A stretch of 64,000 nucleotides of DNA from Azolla caroliniana (Eukaryota > Polypodiophyta): NCBI GenBank assembly GCA_043228905.1, contig JBHGNT010000003.1, forward strand, positions 22,878,001 through 22,942,000, read 5' to 3'. The notes below the pieces were generated by a model. The model searched no databases, was not told where the DNA came from, and saw nothing but the letters and a program-made list of their open reading frames with translations. Made by a program: the position numbers and the translations under genes. Of this stretch, positions 44,527 through 55,934 are shown in pieces. The stretch's first letter is position 1. Each line of letters begins with the position of its first letter.

Positions 44527-45127
44527 TGTCAGACACAGTACTCGGCCACAACCGAGGAATAGGATCAACTCACAGAAAACAGGAAATACAAAATGCACGA
44601 AGACAATAGGGAGAAGAGTACACAGGATGTTTTACGTGGAAAACCCTAAATGGGAAAAACCACGGGAGTCCTCAAACTCCAACTATCACTATAGACAGAG
44701 ATGTACAATGGTGAAGCTACAAGACAACAACCTTGAGCTCACTGTCTTCGCCACAGGCGGCGGTATTACACAGAGGCAACGACCTCTTCGTCTTTCTCTC
44801 TCTCTCTCTCTCTCTCGGCTGCTCACTTAGCTCCCTCTAAGTGGAAAACCAGAAAAATGAGTAACAACAACTAAACTGTTTGCCCTAAGTCATATTTATA
44901 CACATATGACTTTCGGGCTATTTACAAATATAGCCTCAAGGGCCCTTGGCAAACATATTCACAAATATGTCCCCGCATCCGGATCTCTCTCCGGGTACAT
45001 TCGTCATCCGGCTCCGTAGCCGGGGTCTTCATCATCCGGCTCCGTAGCCGGGTACTCCTCATTCGGGTCTTCATTCCCGATTCCCGGACATCCGACCATC
45101 CCATCCGGAGGGACCGTAATCCCAACA
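44527..45127 (-). repeat. 5' LTR of the nested copia element
   Basis: 601 bp, matching the 39871-40471 LTR except about three substitutions (for example acacatgacg against acacaggatg, and ctaaatgg against ctaagtgg). Confidence 0.97.
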
Positions 45128-45132
45128 AACCC

Positions 45133-46440
45133 ATCCGTAGGAGTTTGTCAATTTCCTCTTTTATTTTTGCCGCATAATTCAGGTTCATTCGGTATTGACA
45201 TTGTTGTACCTGTTGTTCATCCTTTTGGAGGTTGATCTGGTGCTGGTAGTATTGGGGATCTAACCCCTTCATGTCATTGTATGACCAAGATAACACATCC
45301 TGGTATTTGGTCAGCAACCCCAATAGAGCTAATTGTTCTTCGGGCGCCAGATCCTTTGCAATTTTAAGTGTTCGAGGCTCGGTAGAAGAACCTAGATTAA
45401 CTTCCTCTAGTGTTGAGGCCTTGACCCACCGAGAGATTACTAATTCACGATCGAGCGGGTTACGGGCATGCTGTAGCTCCTTGACAGATTTTGGGTCTAG
45501 TTCGCATGGAGGTTCCTGCCCGGCTGTGCTGGTTTCGGCTAGGTATGTGTCTACAGTCGTGAGAACGTAGATTTCGAAGAGGGGGACGATCGTGGGGTGC
45601 TCATCCAAAAAGGATTCCATCTCGTCATCCACGAGACCGTTGAGCATATGGACTCCTTCAGCATACAACGGGCTATTGTCAGGAGGCATCGTGATTCGCT
45701 CTTCCGTGACGACCCGAACTTTGGTTTTCCCCCGGCGGAAAGAGATCATGTTGCGCTACCAATGTTGCTTAATACTAGCTTTTCGCAACCATGGACGTCC
45801 AAGAAACAATGGATAAGCACCCAGAGCATTGAGCCGTTGTACCACCGTGGACATGGTGAAGGTATGCCCTCCGAGGATAAAATCAAGATTGCGGATTAGC
45901 CCTATTGGACGAACCGATCGCGTAACCGCCATTCAAAGCCAAAACGGACATGGCTCCCATTGAGTGATGCCCAGGTCATGACATGTTGCCTCACTGATAA
46001 CATTAACGCCTGATCCACTGTCGATAATGCACCCATGGACATCACGGCCTTTTATGACAAGTTTTACCGTTAAATTCTGGGAATCCATTAGTGGAAGTCC
46101 GGGTTCCCACGCCATGAGATGTTAGGGAAGGGTAGTGCGCGCGTGACCGGTGGTGAAAGATTGGATTGTGTCCTTGAAGCGTGGAAGCATCCGCATCAGT
46201 TTATGCAAGGGCATGGAGTTTTGGCAGCTAGTGAAATTGTAAGTTTGTTCAATAGGAGGAGGGGGTTGCGATGGACTGGGACCAATCTCTTGCATTTCGG
46301 TGTGCATCCGATCAATGTTCATTTGATTTGTCGCTATCATCCATTTCTTAGTGGTTTGGCAGACCTTATCCTGAATCTCCCATTGCAATTGTTGGGCTTG
46401 ACTTTGGGTGGTAACCTGGTGGACATCGGCCGTAATCATG
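45133..46440 (-). pseudogene. Tat-like protease and start of RT
   Basis: Minus strand: an N-terminal helical stretch (46445 onwards), protease with VHGCIIDSGSGVNVISEA (about 46000-46030), then FLGRPWLRKA and a linker, and the RT start with NYAAKIKEEIDKLLRMG up to the copia insertion point at 45132. Three stops (46122, 45933, 45750) break the frame. ELDPKSVKELQHARNP and LDPQYYQHQINL mark the linker typical of Tat-like elements before RT. Confidence 0.8.
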
Positions 46441-48331
46441 TTCACGGCCGATGCTTTACCTCGATTGTTGGTTGGTCATTGAGTGACGTAGTGGGTTGGT
46501 TGATTACAGTTGAAGCATGTTATTGTGGCTGAGTTACTAGGCTCTCCCTGCTTGAATTGAGATTGTGCTATGTGTCGTGGTTGATCGTCTCAGGCTGGTT
46601 GGGAATAGGATTGCGAAAGGTTTTCACGAGGCTCGGATTGGGGAGGTCGCTGATGATCGGTGCGCGGAGGGTCTCAACGACGGTTGTTGAAGTGTCGTCG
46701 ATTATTCCCTGAAGGTCGGAAGCCGCGATTATGATGTGGGGGGCCGTCGATCGTGCCATGGATACCAGGGTTTGTAATAGTCTCCTTGATTGTAGTCATC
46801 ACGGTAATCAGGGTCCTCCAGATAATAGTGCTCGTCGCGATAACACAAATGATCATCTGCGTGGCGTGGCCGATTATGATAGTATGGTGGTTTTAGTCGG
46901 TAGTGGGGATCCTGGACATAGCGATCCGGTTCAGGGTGGTAGCCATCATTGAGGTGAAGCTGATCATCCTCCCAGGGTCGTCGATCGTGCCCTGGATATC
47001 GGGGTTCGTAATAGTCTCCTCGATCGTAGTCATCACGGTAGTAGGGGTCCTCCGGATAATAGTGCTCGTCGCGATAACGCAAACGATCATCCGCGTGGCG
47101 TGGCCGATTATGATAGTATGTGACTCCGGTCAGTAGTGGTGATCTTGGAGATAATGATCCGGTTCAGGGTGGTAGCCATCATTGCGGTGAAGCTGATCAT
47201 CCTCCTAGGGCCGTTCAACGTCTCTCTTCCGTAGTGGTGGTTGTTCATGTTGTTTCGAGCGATCGGGGTGTGGCTCGATTTGGCATACTAGAGCTGAGTT
47301 AGTGTAGTGTTGTACTCACATTGCTCAACCGTATGTACTCTAGAATGGCAGATGGGACAGTGTGGTCATAGAGGGCAATCGATAGCCGAGTGACCGGACT
47401 TGGCACAAGTCGTGCATTGTAGTGCTTGCCGAAACTCAGTTTCCTTGGTTGTTGGCAAGGCGGTTTGGAGCATGCCCATGGACAAAGAATTGTTATAATG
47501 AGCCCTATCTAAAGAGATATCACGAGCAACCACTTGCTCGAATGTGTGTTGTGGAAAATCCGTAAGGACCAACGTCGTGATCAGCGGCTCTCGGAGTCCG
47601 GCACAGAACATATCTTTTAAATGATTTGCTGACACGTCCTCTGCGAGTGGCCGGTAAAGGTCTTGAAATCGGAGGGTAAACTAGGAAATTGTTTCCTTGG
47701 GTCCCTGGGCAATGGGATAGAACTGGTGGAGTAGTTCACACTTAAGGATCTCCCGGTGGAATAACTCCAGAATTTGGCTGCGGACATCTTGGAATGTGGA
47801 AAACTCCCCTAGATCGTGGCGAGAATCTAGAGAAAGGGTAAATTCCGCGATTTTGGAGGCATCCACCTCCTTAGCGGTGAGGTGCTGCGTAGAATGGTTG
47901 GCTTGCCACGTGGAGAGAAAAGAGCGGATGTGGGATTCCGCGTAAGAACCATCCGTGTTGCGGGTATAGAAGTGGTACGACATTGTGTCGAAATCTGGGT
48001 CTTTCGGCAGGGCTGAGAAGGGGTTGAACTCGGATTGTTGACAAACCGTCGGGGGGCTTGGAGGAGTGGCGAGTTCGGGGCCGGTATGTGATTGTGTATC
48101 GGGGATGATTGGTGAGGGGTGTGATTCTAGGGTTTCTCGTGATGAGTGCTGAGTGATCGTGGAGTTCGCGGTATCCTCAGCTTGCTCGGCGCGACGGGAT
48201 GGGAGCCGAGCGCAGGTAAGACGGTTGGGTGCCGTAATGGCGGCTGGGGCTATCCATGACGTTTGTTCGCTGTGATGCACAACGTGAACTGGGCGTGCCA
48301 AATTGTGTTGTCTCCTTCTCAGAAGCAACAC
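46441..48331 (-). pseudogene. gag: Tat-like gag with three zinc knuckles and a Tyr/Asp-rich repeat linker
   Basis: Starts about 48331 and is interrupted by TAG at 47681 and TAG/TAA at 47366 and later. N-terminal region is Ser/Thr/Pro rich; the Gag core includes FDTMSYHFYTRNTDGSY and FSTFQDVRSQILELFHREIL; the first two CX2CX4HX4C knuckles are CTTCAKSGHSAIDC and CPICHSRVHTVEQC. A linker of Tyr, Asp, Arg, His and Pro follows, encoded by two ~238-bp tandem units, then a third knuckle CFNCNQPTHYVTQ whose last Cys position is a TGA stop. Confidence 0.75.
46741..47217 (-). repeat. Two ~238-bp tandem units in the gag linker
   Basis: Units at about 46741-46978 and 46979-47217 begin with gtcgatcgtgcc and share cctccRgataatagtgctcg and gtgaagctgatcatcctcc. 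Each encodes a Tyr/Asp/Arg-rich peptide (YRDEHYYPEDPYYRDDYDRG and a variant). Confidence 0.85.
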
Positions 48332-48543
48332 CTTCGATTTAACCTTATGGTAATCGGCTCAAGGACTATGGTACGTGGTGGAGATCAGGGGAAGGAAGAT
48401 TGCTCGACAATCCGATTTCTTACCGAGAAAAGATCAAAGTTGGTTAGTCGTAAAACCCGATCGTAATCCAAGAAGTTATTAAATTTAGACATGCACTTAA
48501 GACACTGACCATATTTGACCCAAAACTAGATGTTTATTATCTG

Positions 48544-48920
48544 ACCCAATGTCATCATGTTCATGATCATGATAAGAAGGTGATGATACTACCTAATCTT
48601 GACCCCAACCCTAACCCTAACGCTAACCCTAATTGTAATCCTAATACTAATCCTAATCCGAATCCGAATCATGATAAGTGCATACACCCCTTATTGGATA
48701 TTCATAATCCTAATAGCACTCTATGTAAAAGGCTAAAGCTCATCTAACTTGAAGATCATCCTGCACTTAATCTCAACATGCAAGTTATGCTTACTCATGA
48801 CAATGATAATGATGATGATAATAACACTCTTACTAATCATCATCATCATCATCATCATCATAACAATAGGATTTACAATGATAACAATCAGCTAGTTGGC
48901 CCAGTTAATTATGTAGCAAC
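48544..48920 (+). pseudogene. Truncated duplicate of LBD exon 2
   Basis: Matches 12183-12562 of the LBD gene: the HVHDHDKK region, CCCTAA repeats (fewer and interrupted), the His run (one residue shorter) and [12 protein letters not shown] stop (ATC TAA, where the gene has CTC CAA) lies at about 48744 and there is a small deletion near the start. It has no LOB domain and is joined at its 3' side to a fragment of the 15.35-kb host region. Confidence 0.95.
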
Positions 48921-48933
48921 TCTTAATTATGTA

Positions 48934-49226
48934 ACATTGCTATTAGATCTCTCTCTCTCTCTCTCTCTACAATGGTAATTGAAGTGATTAACATAGGATT
49001 AGGGTTAACTACACTCGATTAATACAACAAACACTAGATTAAGACCTAAAAGCACATGGTTATAGAAAAAATACCTTTGTATATTAGGGTTCACCACATA
49101 GTTCCTCGAATACAAAGTTTTTTTACAAAATGACCATTTAGGGTATTTTTACAACAAGTTAACGAAAACGATATTCTTGAGCTTTGGTGAGGATCCAAGT
49201 TTAGTGGTGTCACCAAGGCGTCTCAC
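48934..49226 (+). repeat. Host fragment duplicated from 15354-15651
   Basis: Shares attgctattagatctctctc, acaatggYaattgaagtgatt and ttgagctttggtgaggatcc with the source, and ends at gtgtcaccaaggcgtctcac where the chromovirus LTR starts. The duplicated segment resumes at 55887 after the retroelements. Confidence 0.93.
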
Positions 49227-49686
49227 TGTCATGATATGGCAAGACTCAAGCCCATGACCTTATTTTATATGGGTCAAGCTCTTGACCATTATACCATCTA
49301 TTGTAATACCTAAGATATTATTTTCATTTAAGTTTTATTATAGGAAATTAATGTATATTCCAAATTTATCCGCTTCAGGATTACTCCTGAGAACACTATA
49401 AAAGAAGGCACTAGGCATTATTTTGAACCAAATTGGTTCAACACCAGTCTTAAGCCTCATAGCCATCTTGTACTTACTCTTCATATAATATATCATATGT
49501 TATCATCATCTCTCTCTCTCTCTCTGGTCCTCACTATCCCTCTCCCTCTCTCTCTCCCTCTCTCCCTCTCTCTCCTCTTCTCTTTCGTCTTTCTCAGGAG
49601 TCTTACGCAGTCTCATCCGCTTAGTACTAATAGTACTTCCCTTCTCCAGTACTAATTCTCTCTATGTTTTAGTACTATTCCTGAAA
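49227..49686 (+). repeat. 5' LTR of the third chromovirus copy
   Basis: About 460 bp, begins TGTCATGATATGG; the terminal inverted repeat is degraded at its 3' end (tcctgaaa instead of tcatgaca). A ~20-bp deletion lies near 49375. Confidence 0.9.
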
Positions 49687-51401
49687 GTTTGAACCAATTT
49701 TTTCCTCTCTAGTCTTTCTTTTGGTTTCCCTCATCCTCTTATCCTTTTTCTATACAATGGCTTTTGTTAGCGCCCAATAATACCAATCTGTTTTCTCTGA
49801 GCTACAATGTCTAAAAGAAAAATTTGTTGCCTTGGAACAAGGAAACCAACGGTTGTTAGGGGATCTTCAACAAATCGACCTAGAAAAAGAACAAACGCAA
49901 CAACAACATGGGGAGTTAGCGTTACGTGTGCAACAACTCGAAGCAGCGTTGCAACAACAAGGATCAAGTCCCCAAGGATTTCATAAAGGGCCCAAGATTG
50001 CACTTCCTATGAAATTTGATGGAACACAATCGCAATTTAGGGGACTCCTCAATCAGGTACCCTTAGTCATTTAAATGCATCCGTCTCGATACCCCATTGA
50101 TGCATCCCGAGTCGGCCTAATAGGCACGTTGCTTAGCGGCTCAACCTTGGCATGGTTTGCTCCGCTTGTAGAAAAACAATCGCCCTTACTGAATAACTTT
50201 GAAAACTTTATTAGTGAGTTTTATGCTTGCTTTGGAGATACAGACAACATCAGGACGACGATCAACAAAATCCGACGATTGCGTCAAGGCGATCGTCTAG
50301 CCTTTGCCTACGCGGCGGATTTCCGTCTACTCGCCTCAGACATCCCCTGGGATGATCAAGCACTAATGGAGCAGTTTCGCAATGGTCTGCGAAACGATGT
50401 CAAAGATCTACTTCTAACCTTTCTTGAAGAACCAAAGTCTCTTACAGAGGCAATCAGTTGAGGGGTTCGTTGCGACAACTGCTTTTTCGAACGACGTTCG
50501 GAACGTCAATTACAAATACCACACCCTAGGCGGAGCCTAGATATGCCTCTATTGCGGCTAAACTGTTTGCACGACACATATCTCAAGCAAATACTCTGCC
50601 ACTGATGGAGATCGACACCATGCGTCGACGTGGCCCATTATCAGAAGAAGAAAAGCAACGACGACGTGCAAATTGATTATGTCTTTATTGCGGTGGACCA
50701 AGGCATATCGCAATCAACTGTCCCTAGAGACCAAGAAGACAGGTAAATCAAATCGTAGCCTACACTAAACATGAGTCAATCTTTCCCTTAGGAGTGTTTG
50801 ATAGTATTAATAGTACTAATAGAGTGTCTGATAGTATTAGTAGTATTAGCCCAAGTATCTCGAACAAATTTGAAATCCTTAGTCAAATTAGATGAAGAGT
50901 TAAATGATTGAGTCCAGCCAAAATAGGAGCCGTTTTGTTGCACAACCCTACATCTATACAACCCATTAGTGGTTCCATTCCTTCCAAGCAAGTTAGCAAT
51001 GTGTTCCTTGCCCAAGTCATGGTTAGTACTAGAAGTACTCGTCCAGTACACGTCCTAGCACTTGGAACAATATCTCCGGTGTTTTTTGAGTTATCAACAG
51101 GACTGTTGGGCCGAGATTCTCCATTTTGCGGAGTTTGCATATAATAATGTTGTTCACTCCTCGACTCGGGTCTCCCCATTTTACGCTTATACAGGTTCTC
51201 ACCCTCGCTGGTCAGTGATCGACACCACGACGCTACCTACCAATCCTCGTGCCGAGGATCATTTGGAAAGGTTACGCAAGATCCAGATGGATCTCTCTAC
51301 TGATCTTCATCATGCTCAAGACACACAGAAGACTTATTCGGATCGTCATCAGCTTCCCTCCTCTTTTGCCATCGGAGATCGAGTATGGCTCTTACGTCGA
51401 T
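49227..51401 (+). mobile_element. Ty3 chromovirus, third copy (5' part only)
   Basis: LTR 49227-49686 with TATA box, R palindrome and the post-LTR complement (49689-49700) all preserved. Gag starts at the degenerate ATG 49757; its early codons contain TAA (AQ* at 49777), then a TAA at 50072 and later stops. The zinc knuckle reads CLYCGGPRHIAINC. At 51062 the protease region is joined straight to the integrase core (EQYLRCFLSYQQD), so RT and RNase H are gone. At about 51401 the integrase is joined to a copia gag. Confidence 0.92.
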
Positions 51402-51774
51402 GAGTACGCACGCCGACAACAAGATGCTGTACACGGAGGGAGATAGGCCCCGTGGTCGTGGAGGACGAGGCAGATCTACGCATAATGGAGGCAACCGAAA
51501 AGAGTAGAATGGATAGCATAATCGAAATTTCGGGAACAATTCCGAACCCTTCGGAAGTAGGGGGAGTCATGGCGGCGCCAAAAGCTGGCAAGAGAAGGCC
51601 GCGAAAGAATGCTGGTATTGTGGCAAGAAAGGCCACAAGGAGAGCGAGTGTTGGATAAAGAAAGCCGATTTGGACAAAGCCGGATCGAGCGGAAGAGACG
51701 CAAGAAGGCGTCAAAAGTCGCACTACGCCGAGGACTCTGAATGAGCTGGAAATGGATCGGGCCCTGCCTTCGTA

Positions 51775-54700
51775 ATGAAGTACAAGGCCAATTCAATGGC
51801 CGTGAACACCTCAAAATCAAGCGAGGTGTGGTATGTTGATTCCGGAGCGTCAAATCATATGACGAGTCACAAGGAATGGTTCTCATACTTGGAGAAGCCG
51901 GAAAAGCAAGAGGTAGTCGAAACGGGAGATGACGCCCCGCATACCATTGAACATGTCGGTGAAGTTCCCCTCAACCATGTTGGGCAGAAAGGGAAAGTCT
52001 TGAATGTGCTACACGTCCTGACAATAACAAAGAACTTGGTGTCAGTCGGTCAAATCGTTGACCAAGGGATTCAGGTTCGATTCACACATTTAGGGTGCTT
52101 CATAGAATTGGAGGGCACAGTAATCGTGCAAGGGCGCCGTGAAGGGAGGATGTTTATCCTCCAAAACAACAATGTGGGCACCGGTATGTTTGCGAAAGGG
52201 CAGAAGGTCGAGTTGGACATCGACCTGTGGCATAAGCGGTTCGGCCATATTAACTTCCCGCGGCTTCGTGAAATGCAGACGAAGAACATTGTGTTCGGCT
52301 TGCTGAAATTTCGAGGCCGGAATGGCCAAGTCTACAAAACCTGCTAGATGGGAAAACAACACCAACTTCCATTCCCCAACGAGCGTAATCGTAGTAGAAT
52401 CCATTGGATTTGATCCATTCGGATGTGTGGGGTCCGGCACAGAACGTGAGTCTCGGTGGAAGCTGTTACTTTGTAACCTTCATTGACGACTTCACTCGGC
52501 ACACATGGGTATGCACGATCACGAAGAAGAGCGAAGTCTTCGCATGTTTCCTGAAGGTGAAGAGCCTTGCGGAAAGGGAAACATGGCATAAGATCAGATG
52601 CCTATGGTCTGATGCCGGGAAAGAGTACTTCTCCAACCAGTTCACAAGCTATCTACAGAAGGAGGGAATTCAACGCGAATTCTTGTGTAGATACATGCCA
52701 CAACAGAACAACGTGGCCGAGCGGAAGAATCGGACAATCGAAGAAGCGGCCAGGGCAATCTTGAAGAGAAGCATATGCTGAAATTCTATTGGGCTGAAGT
52801 CGTGAGGACGGTTGTCTACCTGTAGAGTCGGACTTCTGCTAATGGAGGAGTGTCGCCACATGAATTGTATTTCGGGAAGAAGCCAAACTTGGCACACTTG
52901 AGGATTTTCGGTAGCATTGCATATGTGCATGTGCCGAAGGAAAAGAGGAGGAAGTTGGACACCAAAGCCGAAAAGTGCATCTTAGTCGGCTATTCAAATG
53001 AGCAAAAGGGGTATAAGTGTTATCACCCCTAAACAAAGGAAGTACGCATAAGTCGAGATGTCGTGTTCGACGAGTCTGCTTCGTGGTACTTGCCTTCCCC
53101 TCCAGTACCTCATGAATCCATTCCGAATTCTGAAGAAGAAGTCAGCGAGGCTAAGATGCTTCCGCATGATGAGGACATCAAAGCTCAGAGAGAGAGTCCG
53201 ATCTCATTTTGACTGAGTGGGCCGAATGAGGGTTTGGACCGAAATGGCCAACCAAATGAAGAGACGGCAAGTAGTGAAGACTCAACCGTGATGTCCCCGC
53301 GTAAAGAATCGAGGAGACGGTTTACGCGCAAGGAGAAAGGGAAGAAAAAGATGTCGGAGTACGATTTCGACAATGCTGAGTCAGATCGGAGCGAGTTTGA
53401 CTACGGGCAATTTGAAACGGAACCTCCATGGAAGAGGTCGACATTAGCTGAAAAGGTCGTGAAATCGGGTAATCACGAATTACGCCGATCTACTTGCCTA
53501 AAGAACCCCATAAAGAGATTCGGGTATAATGAGTACATGCTGCACCGTTACGCGTACATGACACGAGTGGCGGAAGTGCGTGATTCGGAGAGCTACGCAG
53601 AAGCGGCGAAAGACGCAAACTGGCGTGCCGCGATGGAGGAAGAGATGTACTCTTTGACTAATAATGAGACTTGGGACCTGGTTGACACACCGAAGGGTAT
53701 AAAGCCGATCGGATGTAGGTGGGTGTCTAACGTGAAATACAACACTGATGGCTTAGTCAATCGATACAAGGCCCGTTTAGTTGCGAAAGGCTACGTGCAA
53801 AAGCACGGCGTGGACTACGATGAGACCTTTGCGCCTGTTGCGAAGATGACTACCGTGCGTATTCGGCTAGCCGTAGCTGCGGCAAAGGGGTGGCACTTAG
53901 ATCAGATGGATGTAAAGAACGTGTTCCTACAAGGTGATCTTGAGGAACATGTGTACATGGTACAACCTCCCGGATTTCTATCCGAAGAAAACACCTCGGC
54001 AATTTGCCGACTGAAGAAGTCACTCTACGGACTTAAGCAATCCATGTGAACCTGGAATGCGAAGGTTAAGCAACAGTTGCGTAGGATGGGGTTTACGACG
54101 TCGAAATCAGACTCTTCACTATTTGTTCGGCAAGGTCAATATGGACCGGTAAGTCTTCTACTTTTATGTTGATGATTTAGTCATCGCCGGTGCCAACCTG
54201 AACGAAATCCGTCGCATAAAGTCTCAACTTGCGATATCATTCGAAATGAAGGATCTTGGAGACCTTCACTACTTCCTCGGGATATAAGTGATCCGCACCC
54301 CCAAAGGCATATTGATCAGCTAACGTCATTACGTGCTGAATATGCTCTTCAAGTTCGGGATGGCAGACTGTAAGCCCATCTCGACCCCTCTTGATCGGAA
54401 CGCAAAGCTTCGTTGAGAGTTGGGAAAGGCATGCTGTCCGGCACGGTTCCGACAGATTGTCAAAAGCCTCATCTATTTGACAATCACCAGGCCATACCTC
54501 AGTTACCCAGTCGGACTGATCATTCAATTCATGTCGCAGCCTACAGTCGAACACTTTCAGTGCGTGCAAAGGATATTACGATAAGTCAGTAGCACTAAAG
54601 ACATGGCGTTGCTATATCAAGCAGGTGTAACCGAACAATTAGTCGGTTACACGGATGTCGATTGGGCCGGAAATGCCCACGATCGAAGATCCACGTCTGG

Positions 54701-55079
54701 ATACGCCTTCTCATTAGGAAGTGCGACGATCGCGTGGAGCAGTAAGAAGCAACCGACAATAGCATTGTCGAGCACGGAGGCCAAATATCGAGGGGCAACT
54801 GTCGCTACGTGCGAAGTCATTTGGCTGAAGCGGCTATTACAGGATTTGTATGTGGAGGTGTCCGATCCGACGACGATCTATTGCGACAACCTCAACAATG
54901 TCCACCTTGCGAAAAACCCCGTATTTCATGCTCGGACCAAGCACATTGAGATGCACTATCACTTTGTCCGCGAGCGGGTCCTTTTAGGTGAAGTTGAACT
55001 GGTGTATGTTCCAACGGATCGGCAGGTTGCCGACATCTTCACCAAGACCCTTGGTTTCAACAAGTTACGACATTTCTAG
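51775..55079 (+). pseudogene. pol: Copia pol remnant (protease to RNase H)
   Basis: Several frame fragments in the right order. Protease: VWYVDSGASNHMTS. Integrase: [122 protein letters not shown]; the YVDDL motif follows a frameshift near 54165. RNase H: VGYTDVDWAGNAHDRRSTSG, STEAKYRG, YCDNLNNVHLAKNP, RTKHIEMHYHFVRE and ADIFTKTLG. It resembles a Tork/SIRE-like Ty1 pol but I cannot place the lineage. Confidence 0.92.
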
Positions 55080-55091
55080 GGTGATCTTGGG

Positions 55092-55589
55092 TTGCGTCAC
55101 CTCGACATGCCGAACTTGAGGGGGAGAAAGGAAGAACAGGAACAAGAGCGTGGAAGGAGCGGAATTGACCGCGACGTGGAGTCAGATGAAGAATTCCATT
55201 TCGGGCCGGTTGAAAAAGCCGAAGACGGAAGCAAGGGCCGTAATCTTAGGGAAGAGCCGAAGACAGCTGAATAAGGAGTAAGTAAGGCCAAGATCAAAAC
55301 GTGGTCCGACATTGTCAAAGGCCTGAAGACAGAAGAAGAATTGGAGACAACCAATTCAGATGAGAGTGGAATTGAATTGGAAGAGTTCGGTTCAATCGGA
55401 ATGTTCGATTCGGACATCATGAATCGACTAAGGGCCAAGCAGAGAAAAGGGCAACGGAAGAGGAGCCAACACCACGACAACGAAGGAGCTGAGAAGGGCC
55501 AAACGAGCAGACAAGCCGACCGAAAGGGTCGAGGAGCGCTAATAAGGCGTGAAGCTAGAAGAGGCCGGAGCGAAGATCCGGAAGAGTAG
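55092..55589 (+). other. Charged ORF between RNase H and 3' LTR of the copia element
   Basis: Open from 55092 to 55274, then after a TAA open again in the same frame to 55589. The sequence is strongly charged (RKEEQEQERGRSGIDRDVES, then TWSDIVKGLKTEEELETTNS and a Lys/Arg-rich tail). Copia elements usually have nothing but a short spacer and polypurine tract here. I do not recognise the protein. It may be an extra ORF or captured host sequence. Confidence 0.45.
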
Positions 55590-55619
55590 GTGGAACCTTA
55601 AGTTAAGCTTGAGGGGGAG

Positions 55620-55881
55620 TGTTGAGTGACAAGCTCAACATTATGTGTGCAATCGGGTGCGTAAAACAGTTACACACAACATGGCCGTAACGGTGCGGAC
55701 ACTGAGAGGCCGTAAGTATGGTATTCCTCATAAGGAATAATTTTGGAGTTAGTGTAGTAGGCTCATTTATGAGCAGTCAAGTACTGTCAGTACTTGTGTC
55801 GGCCCGATTTAAGGGCGTGTATAAGAAGTGCTCACTGAGCACGAAATATGTACAAAGCGTTATTATTTTTGAAATAGAACA
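55620..55881 (+). repeat. 3' LTR of the truncated copia element
   Basis: Begins after the polypurine tract (gagggggag) with TGTTGAG and ends near gaaatagaaca. The first 21 bp carry an inverted repeat TGTTGAG ... CTCAACA. Confidence 0.75.
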
Positions 55882-55886
55882 GAGTT

Positions 55887-55934
55887 GTCTCATGGGCCAA
55901 TTTTGGCCTTAGAAGACGTTAATATATCTTTCTT

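Larger units (their letters stand above)
39871..45127 (-). mobile_element. Ty1/copia element, young and nearly intact, nested in Tat-like RT
   Basis: LTRs 39871-40471 and 44527-45127 are both 601 bp and differ at about three positions. Target duplication AACCC at 39866-39870 and 45128-45132 is perfect. On the minus strand a TGGTATCAGAGC primer site (initiator tRNA-Met type) follows the 5' LTR after a 3-bp spacer, and a polypurine tract (gaagggggagtt) precedes the 3' LTR. Gag and pol form one frame of 1,338 codons broken by a single TGA. Integrase lies before RT, the copia order. This is the youngest full element in the window. Confidence 0.97.
30724..48490 (-). mobile_element. Tat-like Ty3 element on the minus strand, with two nested insertions
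   Basis: Reading from 48.3 kb leftwards: gag (48331 to ~46440), protease (~45990), RT start (45749 to 45133), [copia insertion], RT rest (39865 to ~39240), RNase H (~39160 to 38780), integrase (38769 to 38213), [gag-only Ty3 insertion], integrase C-terminus (32715 to ~32255), then an extra ORF. The order protease-RT-RNase H-integrase defines Ty3; the DSGSGVNVI protease and the integrase C-terminus KKWVNGFRLKPY fit the Tat/Athila side, which has no chromodomain. Many stops and frameshifts. Clear LTRs were not found: the right end stops near 48490 and the left end joins a chromovirus LTR at 30723/30724. Confidence 0.85.
51402..55881 (+). mobile_element. Ty1/copia element lacking its 5' end, fused to chromovirus integrase
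   Basis: Starts in gag with a Gly/Arg-rich stretch and a knuckle CX2CX4HX4C (CWYCGKKGHKESEC, about 51615-51655), then protease YVDSGASNHMT, GAG-pre-integrase, integrase, RT, RNase H, an extra charged ORF and a 3' LTR (55620-55881). The 5' LTR and gag N-terminus are absent. Its codons are more GC-rich than the neighbouring host DNA. Frameshifts and stops: TGA near 51742, TAG 52345, a shift near 52400, TGA 52779, TAG near 52825, TAA 53029, TGA 53211, TGA 54047, and a broken RT core at 54100-54580. Confidence 0.93.
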
